This document shows, piece after piece, positions 1 through 12,200 of a stretch of 64,000 nt of DNA (position 1 is its first letter; each line of letters opens with the position of its first letter). Location: assembly GCA_038087015.1 (NCBI GenBank), contig JASBNA010000003.1:2294001-2358000 (forward strand). Direction: 5' to 3'. The DNA comes from Cerrena zonata. Lineage: Eukaryota; Basidiomycota; Agaricomycetes; Polyporales; Cerrenaceae. Position numbers and translations under genes: made by a program. The notes under the pieces are model-generated. The model searched no databases and was not told the DNA's origin. It saw nothing but the letters and a program-made list of their open reading frames with translations.

Positions 1-1134
1 CTACTTTGTGTACTGTACCTCCGCTACCTTGACTACGTCATCCTCCCAGCCCTTGACGAGGTCGACGACTTCTTGCTTCGAAGCTGATGTCACGGATGGC
101 TTTGGACGAGGCATGCCAAACTCTTCAGGTTTAACGTAAAGAAATCCCACATTGACCAGGGAGGAGGAAATGGGATAGCTGATTGCAGACTATGTGACAC
201 TATGATCAGGGCATAATCTACTAGGAAAACGATATCGTACCTGCCCAGATCCGGTGAACTGTACAACTGTGTCAAAATTTATTGTGCTGCTTCATGGCTA
301 GTGAGACTTACTATAGTTGGCCCTCTCAGTGAAACGTTGTTGGGAGAGATTGATCTAAGTTTGTCTCCATTAATCAAAGTACGATACTGATAGGTCCCGG
401 TGAATATAGGCGTTATATGTTTCTCCAGTTCTTCTGCTTGCTTTGGGTCCGTACCGCGAACTCTGTCAGCTAGATCAGTGTACATCGTTCGGCGGGTTCG
501 AGAACCTATACCGTCGGCAGCAAGGAGTACGTCGGCAGATGCGGCGGAGCTGTCCTGAAAATGGATTGTAACACCACTGTCATCCTGAGTGTAACTCTCT
601 AGACGTTTGGAGAAGTGTGTTGAGAATGAAACAGAGGAATCGGAGTTGGAGGCCAGCGCACGCAAGAATAATTGGATCGTTTCTATACGAGGTAAACCAA
701 GGTGCCCATCTGCATAAAACACACAGTGAGTTTTGAGTGAGTGATTCAGTACGGAGAAAGCGGTTTGATTACTTGGAGCGCCCAATTCGTGATATGCGAA
801 AGGCTGCAATGTGTCGCTCTTCCGCAATTGCAAACCTTCATATCGAACCATTGGCCTCAATTCCTCTTCAAACCCGAGTTTGTAAAGAATAGACCTAGGG
901 CGATCTGAGAGCGTGATGCCTGCGCCAAACTCCGTAAAATCGGCTTCAGCCTCGTAAAGATCGACGGTTAGATGTTTGCCCTCAGCGAATCTCTTCAACA
1001 CAAGAGCCAGCGAAAGACCACCTATACCACCCCCACTTTCAAAGAGAGCTCGTCAGCCTTAAATGATGCTGAGGGCAAGGAGGAACCTACCAGATGGCGA
1101 TTTTCAATGGGACATCGCGAGAAGTTGAGCTCAT
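1..1134 (-). CDS. FAD-dependent monooxygenase (salicylate hydroxylase-like), 3' end outside window
   Basis: Flavoprotein hydroxylase of the UbiH/salicylate-hydroxylase type, expected to oxidise an aromatic substrate with NAD(P)H and O2. Start ATG at 1134. Exon 1 (1091-1134) encodes MSSTSRDVPLKIAI; a 55-nt intron follows; exon 2 (312-1035) opens with the FAD-binding fold CGGGIGGLSLAL and the acidic strand end VDLYEAEADFTEFGAGITL. The second FAD motif, DVLLAADGIGSRTRR, is near residue 170. Exon 3 (241-266) and exon 4 (19-178) carry SYPISSSLVNVGF and end in KGWEDDVVKVAE. The TAG at 1-3 probably lies in an intron (donor GTACAG at 18), because the family needs a further 100 or so residues with GDSAHA, seen in the neighbouring copy. 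No frameshift was found in the visible part. The substrate is unknown. Confidence 0.85.
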
Positions 1135-1375
1135 TGCGCCGAAGTTCAGAAGCGTTGAGATACAAGTGGTATCCAGTTCCTGGAGCCCAATATATATATA
1201 CTCTACCAACCAAAGATCCGTATGGTAGATGCCAGAGTTGCTTATTCCATAATTGCGATGTCAATTGGAGTTGCGCATGACAGTTACGATCGACTTACTG
1301 TTATGCTTAACCAATGGGCATCTTCGAGAGGTGTAAGTACGGCCGCCATGTGTGTGAGTCTGCCTGACCCATACC

Positions 1376-1475
1376 CCTTGTAGATGCACGTAATCGCCGG
1401 CTTGCCTTTAACAAGATCTGCATCCTTCTGAAGATAGCTGGCATGCAATTCAACGAAGGCTCCCAGTCCGAGGAT
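1376..1475 (-). pseudogene. Remnant of a monooxygenase C-terminal exon
   Basis: Read on the minus strand this stretch gives ELHASYLQKDADLVKG, which matches the C-terminal segment ELHPDYLPEDADVDKVKAGD of the decayed monooxygenase copy ending at 1745. No open gene surrounds it, and the rest of that tail exon is not recognisable. It is best read as a leftover of a third or rearranged copy in a local tandem array. It could also be an old tail of the upstream copy after internal deletion. Confidence 0.5.
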
Positions 1476-1744
1476 CCACCGTATGTTCCGAAACTATTTT
1501 CATATGATCTGTCAGATCAACTTCCAGGCCATTTTGATGTGATGAAGAAGATCTGAATATGTAGTAATCCTTCGTTTCTTATCGTCTCTGGGACAAGTTC
1601 AATTTGAATGAAGTTCGTTCTCAAATCTGAGATACATAAAAGTTGGTAACTTGCCGAACTCGACACAGTGATTTTCAACGATGTTTCGCGGTATTGAGTG
1701 CTTCATTTAAAGGGCTAAGGCTTCTGAGTCAGATACACCAGAAT

Positions 1745-3521
1745 TCATACATCATCTTCGTCTTTCCTCGGCACGGCTTCCAAAATCTGGACCAACATTT
1801 CACTTGCGCGTTCCCAACATTCCCCCGGCATATTGGTGGAATGGAAGGACCATACGTCTTGCATCGCGTTCGCCACCTTTTCCAGTTGCACGTGATCGCC
1901 AGCCTTGACTTTGTCGACGTCCGCATCTTCAGGAAGATAATCAGGATGTAATTCCATAAGGTACCCCATCTTGAGTGAGCGGCTGGCGGCGTCCTGGGAG
2001 ATAGGCTTACGAATGTCCTCATACACCTTTAGAACATTGGCAACATTATTCCTAGAAACTAAAGGGCTCGCAAGGAGACGGCCGAGAATAAATGCATCCT
2101 TGTGAATGTCATGAGAAAACGGTTTTTAAGAAGAGAAAAAACTACTCTACCTCTATGGCCTGTCCGGCCCCGGCCCCAATATATGGAACCATAGCGTGAG
2201 CCTAGGAATTGATCAGCTAGTCATCACTCATCCTTGTGAGTTGCAGCAGTCAATGGCACATACGGAATCTCCCAATAAAGCGACTTTCGCGTCAACGAAT
2301 TGAGGAAGAGGGCGTACTTGGCTGATTGCCCACTTCGTCACTTCACCCGCATTCTACGTTTGATGTTAGATAGGCTACAATAGATATTACTGGATGGACG
2401 ACAAACCTCAACTATAATATGAAGATCGTCTTCCCAATCATTCACATATTCTTTCATTTCTTCTTTTGACGCAGGGACTCCGGTCGGACCAGAAAGTGTT
2501 TTCCCAAAGCCGCCTGGAATATTGGCACACACCCCACCAGGTTATGACTGTTGACGAAATAGGGTACGTCACAGAGTGCTATTTTAACATTATCAGAGCC
2601 ACATTTCTGAAGAATATGAAATCAACCCTACACTGCCGCTGCCACACCACTAAAGAAACTTCAGTTCTTTCGCCTCGTGATTGAATATTGCGTACTCACT
2701 GATATACCCTTCGATAGGGCGATGTGGTCTGGCTTGATGGCCTGGATCTTAGCGGAGTCCACGAGAAAACGATAGATATAGATCCCAGTCCAGATTGGAA
2801 GAGCATGCGTCATGAGATCATCAGCATGCTCCGGGTTGGTGCCTCGAGCACGCTCTGATAGACCGGTGTACATTGTTTTGCGAGTAGGGGAGCCAATTCC
2901 ATCAGCTCCGATGAGAATGTCCGCCTGGGCAAACGATCCATCCTCGAAGTTGAGAGTCACACCGGACGAGTCTTGCGTGTAACTCGTCATACGTTTAGAG
3001 AAACGGACGTTGAAGATGCCGGCTGGTTTAGTGTCAGCTGTGAGTTCCTTTGAGAGCAAATTCAACATTTCGACCCGGTGGACAGCGATTGCACCAGTAT
3101 TCCCTGTCAAACGACGTTAAAGACTACTATGCTGATGGGATGAGGGGAGAAATGAATTACCAGATTCCCCGAATGTCTTAAACGTATATCCATTCTGTGT
3201 ATCGCTCTTCCTGCAGCCCATTGGAGGCGAAAGAGACTTGGACTTGAGAGCCTCCTCAAGACCCAATTCTCGAAGAATATAACGAGTACGATTGTACAGT
3301 GTGATACCGGCACCGAACTCAGTGAGATCAGCATTGGCCTTCGTACACGTCGACAGTCAAGTTCTTATCATGAGCGAAGGTTTGGAGCACGAGAGCTAGA
3401 GAGAGGCCACCAATACCTGCCGCCACTATGAAAACGATGTATGAGTAAGAAGAATAGGTAGCTTTGATAGGACGACGCACCAGATCGCAATTCTTAGTGG
3501 AGGTTCCTTGGGAGATGTCAT
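1745..3521 (-). pseudogene. Decayed FAD monooxygenase (paralogue of the left-edge gene)
   Basis: Same architecture as the gene at 1-1134: start ATG at 3521 (MTSPKEPPLRIAI), FAD fold, DILIGADGIGSPTRK, WEDDLHIIVE, then VALLGDS and AHAMVPYIGAGAGQAIE (the GD...P FAD-ribityl site), and a tail exon 1745-2026 ending RKDEDDV. The frame is broken several times against the sister gene: one extra base in the GGGIGG motif near 3418, one extra base near 3338, one extra T near 2572, two extra bases near 2543 and one missing G near 2526. These do not cancel locally, so no full-length flavoprotein can be made. Splice sites elsewhere are intact, pointing to fairly recent loss. Confidence 0.75.
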
Positions 3522-4978
3522 TGCGACGCGACTTCTGCTTTGCTATTCATCTCAGTAGAATATACCAACTCATTTATACTAACCACGACCGATTAATCGG
3601 TCACACAAGGGCATCACTTTGGACTCAAATGACGACCACAAGCTTACTCTAACGAATGCGGGCTAAAGATTGGCACTCACTGATGTTGTTACACGCATTT
3701 CCTCACCGCGGCCATGGCAGTAACCTGAACTGAAAGGAATGAATGCTTACCTGGCCGTCGACGAAGCTAAAGACGACGGGAGAGTGGGATGAGAGCCATT
3801 CGGAAGGGATGGTGTAGTTATGGGGTGAAGAAGAGGGCGTATCATGTTTGTCTCTGCATAGTATTTAACATGGCTCACATAGGTACGAAGACAGACCTCG
3901 ATTTACCTCGACTTAACCATCTAGACAAGAAACGATTACAGCTCGGCTCATCGAGCCACATAATCTTTGCCGTGTCATTTCCGATGGCACTGGTAGTGCT
4001 AGTACACTTCCAAACACTGCCGCCTTGTGTTCGCTCCCCCGCCCTCCTCTCTGTTAAATTCTCTCACCATCCTCCAGGTCCTATCGCTCATGCTCTCAAT
4101 GTTGGTCAACCATATGAACCCTCCATTTCCTCCTGTATACATACCTAGGCAGGTTTCATTCCTGTTCTCTTCTCAGCCTCTCTCTTTGAGTAGTACAGAC
4201 CAGTATTGTCTTTGTCAGAGAATGGCAGGAGGGCCGAGAACGCGGATCCGGGGTTCACGCAGACAGAGAAAGAGGGCGTCGCAAAAAGGTACGTAGCATC
4301 AATACTCTCGACGTTCTTCGCTGCGGCCGACTATCCTCTTATCTATCCATATATCTACAGTGTCTGTTTCAAACGAAACAAACCCCTTGAGACAGACACA
4401 TTGTGGTCTTGAAGACGAAACCTAGGCTCAGGAAGGTAATATCTGCATTTGAAATTGTGTACTTGTGCTTGCTCTGTACTGCAGTCGAAAAAATATCATT
4501 TTTTGCGCCAATTTACTTGTACCATACTTGTGGTTACTTGAGATGTGGGATGTGCTTGTGCAAGTACAGAAAGGACACAAAAAGGACAAGTTCGTCCGCA
4601 AGTAGCGTGTAGGTTTGCTGATGTAGGGATTATATGACTTTCATATCCGACATAACAACTTCATACTAGTGCAGTGGTGGCGGGGTCATGCTGTAGTCTG
4701 CTAGTATTTTTCGTCATCAAATCTGGAGTTCGTGAGGATTTCATAACGTGTCAAAAATAGCTGGGAAAGGTGCACTGAGCATTGTACTATACTTGCTGTA
4801 CGTATTGCATATCAGCACACATGTATCTGTCATTGGCGCATATTAGGAGGCTGACCTTTTACTCGAAGAGCGGGACCAAATCACGTCTGCGTGTTTGTAG
4901 TCGAGGCGGCGGTGTAAGTGGGGTCCAAGAAGCTGATGTCGCGGATAAGGACCAGGTTGTAGGGTATTCTTTTAACCT
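3522..4978. other. Intergenic, no convincing gene
   Basis: About 1.45 kb upstream of the decayed monooxygenase and before the tRNA. Several short open frames exist but show no family resemblance. One minus-strand stretch near 3772-3860 reads PSEWLSSHSPVVFSFVDGQ followed by a GTAAGC donor-like site and could be a stray exon, but I found no partner exons. Confidence 0.4.
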
Positions 4979-5069
4979 TCTTTGCTAGTATATCGGTTAG
5001 TACACGCGCCTGTCACCGACCGTTACGATAGGAACGCGCGAAAGCTGGGTTCGACTCCCAGGCAGAGAG
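4979..5069 (+). tRNA. tRNA-Asp (GTC) with a 19-nt intron
   Basis: A full cloverleaf can be folded. The acceptor stem is TCTTTGC (4979-4985) with GCAGAGA (5062-5068), including one G-T pair; discriminator G is at 5069. D-stem GTA/TAC is at 4988-4990/5001-5003, with GG in the loop. Anticodon stem CGCGC (5005-5009) pairs with GCGCG (5036-5040); the loop CTGTCAC has anticodon GTC at 5012-5014. A 19-nt intron (5016-5034) lies at the canonical place one base 3' of the anticodon, and its GAC (5018-5020) can pair with the anticodon. T-stem CTGGG/CCCAG surrounds TTCGACT. The variable loop is 4 nt. Confidence 0.92.
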
Positions 5070-5070
5070 C

Positions 5071-5076
5071 TTTTTT
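5071..5076 (+). terminator. RNA polymerase III terminator (T6)
   Basis: A run of six T begins two bases after the tRNA-Asp discriminator base, the normal Pol III stop signal. Confidence 0.85.
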
Positions 5077-5382
5077 GTCAACCTTACCATAGGTCCTATT
5101 CCACCTTACGCCTTGAGCCAACATCGCAGTGTAATCATACCATTTTTGAGGAGGGTGATTTTATTTAGGTAAGACTCAGACTAAGAACAATCAATACAAC
5201 ACGGCGGAAAGAAGTAGATGTAGCACAAGAATGGGTATCGGTACTAGTGGTAAAGGTGTCGCAGGGGGTGTGTCCTCTCAAGTAGACGGAACGTAGAGGG
5301 GCATAAATGGAAACTCTCGCTGAGGGCGGGGGCGTGTACAATGGGGCATATAAAAAGGCAGAATACCTTGTACTCCCACAAT
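5077..5382. other. Spacer between tRNA and exchanger 3' end
   Basis: About 300 bases; nothing recognisable beyond the probable 3' untranslated region of the minus-strand exchanger. Confidence 0.4.
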
Positions 5383-7540
5383 TTATGATACCCAGACTGG
5401 TGAAAGTACATGAGTTGATCAGGCAGACATAATAGAGTAACTGTGAAACTTACAAGCGAGAGCGATGACCAGATACAAAGTGACCAACATGAGACCTTCC
5501 ATATAATTTGACTTACCATCTCTGCAGGGGAAATGTTAGTGGTTGTAGCTCAGCTGAGAAGGGAAGTTACGCACTGAATGAGGAAGTTTACCAACAAAAC
5601 AGAAACAAAGAGGACGATCGTCTATAATGGGAACTTTAATATCTTGCCAAGTTTAGTAAAGATGACATATCTCACCTCGAAGTCAGCAAAGAACAAAGTG
5701 AGATCATGGTGAGTTCTACAGGCAGGGTGAGCTAGGGAAGCATCTCATTAGAGGAATAGTACGCACATCCAGCCAATGATAACGAGCAATGGTACAACAA
5801 AGGCGGCAATTTGCTGTGCAAGTTCCAATTATTTTCCGTATATAACCGGAGATTCATAATCACACTTACGATTGAACTTCCGACGCAGATGGCGATAGTC
5901 AATTCCATTTTATCCTTCATCGCCATCCATACGGATGTAACGTGTTCTGCGGCATTAGCCTGTTCCATATATCATCAGCATCTGGCGTGAGCGATGAACC
6001 TGTGTACGTACGACGATAGGTAGGAGAATGAGACCGATGAACGCCTTGGGTATATGATACCGCTCGGCAGTTTCCTCGATGGATGCGACCACTAATCACC
6101 GGAGTCCAGTTAGAAAACTAATCGGCCGAGATGGGAAACGAACTACTTACGCCAGTCAGCACAGAATGCAGTGACGACGGTTACTCCGAGTAAACTGAAT
6201 GTGCATCAGGATGGCTATTCGGTGATTGGAGGAACGGATGGATACTGACCAGACACCAGCAGAAACAAGGCTCATTTGTGCATCTTCTTCAGGTTCTCTA
6301 GGTTTTCCAGCTTCTGACCCTTCAGAATTACTCTCTTCGTCATACAAATAGGCATGTGTCTTGAGCTACATTGAGAATAGTTAGTATTGATTTCAAGAAA
6401 CATAAATTCAAACTTGCCTGGAAAAACAAGTAGGCGATGTAAACAATCAAGAGTAGGATAGCAGTGCCCCTTGAGATGATTCGGAGTCCACTTTCATATG
6501 GTCCTTCGAGGTCGGTGCCATCAACAACAGCATCAAGGGAGCTGTTTTCAATGAAGTAGGTGTTTGCTCCATCGATCTGTGGTATTACCGAAACCTCCTG
6601 AATGAGCCTTCGCGCTGTGGTAAGCGGCGGGAATGACAAGGGCTATGGTCATAAAACATCCAAATGAACAAAGGCAGTGGCACATCAGGAGGTAGACTTA
6701 CTGATACATGCAAGAGTCATTAGCTAGAGGGATAAATTAGTACGGGTGAAACTGCTTATTAGTCAACTTCAAACACGTACAGAACTCGATCTAAACAAAA
6801 CGATTAACAATTAGAGCAAAAAGTTGGACAGTTAAATCAACCACTCACGCTTGGGCGGCTGTAACTTGAAAGTTGCTTTCGGGAAATTTGAGTCCACCTA
6901 CGACATATACGTAGTTAGGTTTCCACTCATGACCACGTGCTTATGCCACAAACCGGCAAGGAAGGAACAACCCAAGACGAGAAGCAAGTTGGAAAGAATA
7001 GAACCCAGAAGCTGTGGCAGTGATTAGAGTTTGAGATATGAGACGTGTTAGGTTTTCGGACGTACGGAGGTCTGAACAATTCGGACTTCTCCTTGCATGA
7101 GGGCGGTTATACCAACGATAATCTCAACCGCATTTCCGAAAGACGCATTAAGAAGGCCAGACAGAGTCTGACCAAGCTTTAGAGAAAGTTGTTCCGTCGC
7201 AGTGCCAAGGAGCTTCAATGTGGAAATGTTTAGGGGCCATTGTCAGTTTTGAGAGACATACTTGACCTACCGAAGCAAGCGGCATGATTGCGATGAAAGA
7301 AAAAGAGAAACGAAGGGCGGCATCCCAGTTCAGATAATGAGCGACAGCAGATAATGGCAAAAATACGAGTAGAATATTGAACCAAGAACCAAATAGGAAG
7401 AATCTGAGTGAAGCCAGCCAGGAGGGTGAGGGTTTCTCAGCCTTGCGAGTTTCTGCCCCTTGGCCAGCATGAATAGAGGACCGTGCAGAACTGTTGCCGT
7501 TTAATAGAGGAGAGGTTTCATTGGGCTGACTGTCGGCCAT
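5383..7540 (-). CDS. Vacuolar Ca2+/H+ exchanger (CaCA family, VCX1/CAX type)
   Basis: Membrane antiporter expected to load Ca2+ into the vacuole in exchange for protons. Start ATG at 7540 gives [15 protein letters not shown], a soluble N-terminus, then [24 protein letters not shown]. The first alpha repeat is in the exon around 7080-7205, [19 protein letters not shown], with the GNxxE cation-binding signature. A hydrophilic loop with [19 protein letters not shown] separates the halves. The second alpha repeat, [13 protein letters not shown] (about 5920-5965), is followed by more hydrophobic segments and a short end, ALAFWVS, with the stop at 5383-5385 after an acceptor CACCAG. The gene is split into many small exons. 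The closest named relatives are fungal Vcx1 proteins. The next gene (7746-8531) is on the same strand 205 bp upstream; nothing indicates joint regulation. Confidence 0.9.
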
Positions 7541-7745
7541 GGCTTACAGTAAGGTATGAGAGGGAAAGGGAAAGTGAAGCTGAATGTAATTTCCTACTGA
7601 CGGTTCAATTATACCCGCCTTCTAGGTGCCACAAGCGCTTACGCGCCAGGAGTTCACTGCCTCGCCTTCTAGAATTTCTAGTGTACACAAAAATAATACC
7701 AAGCACCTGCCTGCTCTGCCTCCACCGCTCACGCCCGCACCTAGC

Positions 7746-8531
7746 CTAGCGCATGACGTCGCTGTCGGCGTTGACCTGAACAAGATCGACATCAAGATGT
7801 GTCGTGTCTGCATACCTGACCACCTTGCCTCTACCCTTCGATTCCCAGTCCAGCTCAACAATCGTAATTGATGCGTTCAGGCACCTCCCTATCCTTACGC
7901 CCTCTGCACAACGCACCTTCCTACTCCCAATCAAACCTTCAATCAACACTCCAATGAACGCCCCGTGTGAGGTCATTAGGATGTTGACGGGTGTTTCCTC
8001 TTGCTTCGCTAAGACGTGTCTTTGCACGAGTTTATTCCACAATCGGATAGTCCGAGTCTGGAAGTCTGCGACAGGCTCCACGTTCGCGGATTCGGACCAG
8101 CTACCGTCACCTCTATAAGGTTTTCCTTGCAGATCACCCATGCACTAGCAGGAACGTCTCTCAGCATATGATGATCCAAGCGTTCTTGGATTATATAGGG
8201 CTGTGTTCACATACCCGTTCCCTCAGTTCTTCGTAGGCAGTCAACGCGGGAGCGTTCCCATGCTTGGCTAGAATAATTTCCGCAGTCTATGTGGATTAGG
8301 ATCCTTAGTCCTCCGATGTCTCACTGCATGGTCGGTCCTCACCTTGCGTGCTCTACTCAAATCACTTGTGTAGGCTGCAGTGAACGGGATGTTCGCCAAG
8401 GCGTTAGCGGTCAGCTGTGCTTGTTCAATGCCTGCGGCGTTCAGCTCTGTGTCTAGTTGTCCTTGGATAATTTTCTGGCGATTGGCATCCGTCTCGCCGT
8501 GCCTCACGATGTAGAACTTCACCACAGACAT
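7746..8531 (-). CDS. Histidine phosphatase (phosphoglycerate-mutase-like)
   Basis: Member of the histidine phosphatase superfamily, close to small cytosolic broad-specificity or fructose-2,6-bisphosphatase-like enzymes. ATG at 8531 gives MSVVKFYIVRHGETDANR; His11 in RHGE is the phosphate-accepting residue. SDLSRARK completes the first exon, TAEIILAKHG and EELRER follow, then GDLQGK and the second catalytic His in MTSHGAFIGVLIEGL. Two introns lie near 8275-8345 and 8150-8215. It ends at 7746 with VQVNADSDVMR. The length, roughly 235 residues, is usual for the family. The true substrate cannot be told from sequence. Confidence 0.87.
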
Positions 8532-9298
8532 GGCGGATGCGGTTCAAGAGTACAGAGATTTGAAACTAATCTTATCATCCTGCGAAGATCAATCAGTTAC
8601 GCTATCTCTATTCGTTATGGAATCATCATACCTATCGACAACAAGGTATCGAGAATGTTACGTTTCCTAGACAAAGACTCACCCGTATTTCCAGACACTG
8701 CCCCGGGTTATTGAAAATCTCAAAGTTTATCGCTCGTTGGATTGCTACCGAACCCTGGCTATCCTCCGATCGGGTCGTTTAGAAAACGAAGGTGACCATG
8801 ACCGTAGTTGAGGCTTAACAGTGGTCACTAATCAGTGCACTGGATAGCAAAGATTCCAGCGTCGGTATACTCACATAACTATAAATCCGTGTCTGTGACT
8901 AAAACAGTGACTATCGGTATCTCTATGCTTTGCATAATCCTGTGCTTGAGAAGCGGACCTTGGGCATTTGCGTTTGGAAGGATGTCATTTACACGACCCA
9001 GAAGAAGAATAAACCTATACAAATCATAAACCCTATGACCAGTGGAATGACTGCGTGGGCGAACCCGAGTGAACGTTCGCGGTTTGATGTCTGTAGAAGG
9101 CAAACCCAAACACCAGCGCGGTACGTATCGCCGATCACGAGCCGAGACTATTGACAGTCCTAACACTTTGCAGAACGTCCCGTCGTTGTGGAAACAACTG
9201 ACATATACATTCGATACAAGTACAACACTATACGTACAACTAACGGAGCCATATACAATGATACATTCTTGAACACTCCTGGAAAATGGAACCCAAAT
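8532..9298. other. Intergenic, no gene seen
   Basis: About 770 bases between the 5' end of the phosphatase and the 3' end of the RdRP. Only short random frames, probably promoter and 3' untranslated sequence. Confidence 0.4.
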
Positions 9299-12200
9299 TC
9301 AGATCATTTCCACAAACTTACGGTCAGACCTACGCTCCGAGTACTCAGGCTCGTCTTCATCCTCGGCATCTGCCTCAGGAGATGAATCCCCAGCACCCGT
9401 ACCAGTACCCCTTCTCAGGTCTATATCCCCCAGAGCGTCCAACACATTGCAAATAACTCCCAAAGCGATAATAGCAAAGCTCTCGCCGCCAGGTAGGTGT
9501 TTGTATCTCTTCCCGAAGTCCCATGCCAGCCATGCCTGTCGTAGCCCATACCTCAACTCCCCCTCTTCGGGCGCATCCAGTATCTCAGGCTTGTAGAGAG
9601 ATTGTTGGATATCCCTGACTACAGTGGCGGAATGAAGACGCATGCGATAGGTCCGGTCGTTCCTGTATCGATGCTGACTGCAATTGGTCAGAATAGTTCC
9701 CGACTACAACTTCCTCCTCCTCGAGACGACTATCAGGAGAGTCAGATAAGGCATGGGTGAGTTGCATGTATCGCAATTCATGTTTGTAGCTGTGGAATAT
9801 AGTGGACATCTCTCCCACATCTTTATCGTTATTGACGGGGTCTCCGAGATGTTTCATGATCAAAGGGAACAATGCTTGAGAGATGCTATCCATAGATGGT
9901 CCGGATGGTGCGACACCATTCGTGGACTGTGCTTGGTGGATGGAATCGGGTTTCTTGTACGTGATATTTCGGTAGAGTTCTCCAAGAGCACGGGGTGATT
10001 CGTAATAATCTGAGTCTCTTGTCATGTTTTCCTCCGCTTTCTTCCAATCCGGTTTAAAAGGTATCAAACGAGAAGGAGACTCTTTCATGTTGACCGGGAC
10101 TCCGTTCTTAGGATAGTCCACTGCTTGACTACACAGCTGGGCCAGTTTGATGCACTTTGGATCCATGGGACCTAACTAATCGGGAACTAGTAGTGAGCTC
10201 GCGCCATGACCTACGGAACACGACCGGACATACATTGCTCTGATCTAGATGGGATACGGCGTAAGTAATAGAAGGACTAAATAAGTGTTCGAATACTACC
10301 TGCAATAATAATATGACGATCTGACAGGAGACCCTATTACTCACGTTAGAGAAAGCATTCATGCATCTCTGTGTTATAGAGACATACCAGGATGTCGGAC
10401 TCAATATACTCGACAACGAAATTACACACATCCTCAATAGTGCTATCAGCATCATCCGGAAGCTTTTGAGTACCAGCAGATTCATAGCTTGCAGGCTCAA
10501 TATGTTCAGTTGGCAGTAAAGATGGCTCCTTGATTAACGAGTACTGGTCGCTAAAGGGGGCATAACAATCAATGCAAGTACGCAACATTGGTTGATGATA
10601 GTTACCCATCTAGATCACCTCCTCCTAGACAAGAAGCTAAGGAACGTTCACCTATAGGGTGTGTGAGCATGACCAAACGATTCATAGATTAGGAAATGCG
10701 ACTTACCGACAGAAGGGAGTACAACGACGTTCTTCAAATTGCGGAAGGCACAGGGGCGACCGGGAGGGGGTTTTCCTACCGCCCACACTCGTTGAACTAT
10801 GGAATAGACGATGAGTAATGTCACAATGCATATTAAAATTTTCCAAGCTCACCATCACCCGGATGGACAGTCGGACTCCTAGATATTACAACGTGACCTA
10901 GGGAAACGAGTTAGTAAATTATTCGGAAACCAATTGAAAGTCAGGGTTTATCTACCATGAAGGTAAATAGGATCTTCGTCAGGTTTGTGAATACATGCTA
11001 CATACGTAAAATATTATTAATGCGACATCTATCAAGCAGCCGCAGCAATGCAACGCACCAAAAACCTGACCCTTTTCAAGCTTGAAGACGTTCTCTACAC
11101 CCTCGTTCTCGTATGCTGGACCTTCGTCGGCTATGCCTACTAACATGTAGCTGTTTGGGACAGGTATCCTAGCAGCATATTTGATGTCCCGTAGAACGTG
11201 GGCCTTGGCGAACATGATGAGTCGATCGATAAACTTGTCTTCCAATACGTATTGAGGCCTCTCATCCTTCATCCCAACCCCTAAAGATGAGAGACACTGT
11301 ATTATATACGGAAGACGGTAACTTGTTCCCAAAGAGTGAGAACGGAAGAGTTGCCTTGCCAAGATCATCGTGTCGCTTGCTGCGTGGATGTCAGCAATAG
11401 CCATCCGTTGAAGGTTCATGAAGGCTTCTTTGTCCACGCCACGGTGCTCTAAGATGGTGATAAGAGGCTTGTTGAGGTAGGTTATTCCGGGTCGTTCGAA
11501 TGCGCGGGCGATCTCGATCTCGGCGTGTTCATCACCAGGGATCTTGAATTTGTTCATAGAAGGACGCAGTCTGATTTTGATACCCTCCAAGCGTTCATCG
11601 ACCCCCACGACTCCCTTGTATCCTAGAAATAGAGTAAGTCAGATGTCATTTTTCAATAACCAGACGAGTTACCTAAGAATCGGATTTGGTACTGCAAGGA
11701 CGTCAGCATGATGAATTCTGACCATTGAATATGAACTCACTGCAGATGGCTGAACAGCTGTTTTCCTATAATGCTCGTCTCTGTCTTTACAAAGAGCATC
11801 CCAGATCTGATCACCCAACTCTTTCGAGATAGTTCCAACACCATCAGTATGGATATAAGGCTCTTCACCCAAATCAGGCATCTCCTCGATACAGCTACGA
11901 GGTACCTTGACAGAGGGATCGGTCGCCGTAAATGCCTGCGCCATTCGAGCGGCATACTTGGATGGAATCTTGATAACTCCAGAAAAGTCTCCCTAGTCCA
12001 CTTCGAATGACGTTTGCTGTGACTTTCCTACCGTCTTTGTTGACGAAAGGATACATAAACCACACGGCGTGTTCGCGCAAGGCCGAAGATGAGTAGGCAA
12101 GAAATTCGAAGTGGCGGCCAGCAACATCAAGACCGTTCTTCAGTATGCCACCCACACGCTCGGTTAGAAGTATGTGACCATCCACCTGTCGGAGACGTAA

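Noticed and set aside
1..3. TAG as the stop codon of the left-edge monooxygenase
   Set aside because: A good donor (GTACAG at 18-13) precedes it at the same place where the sister copy has an intron, and the family's C-terminal FAD motif would be missing.
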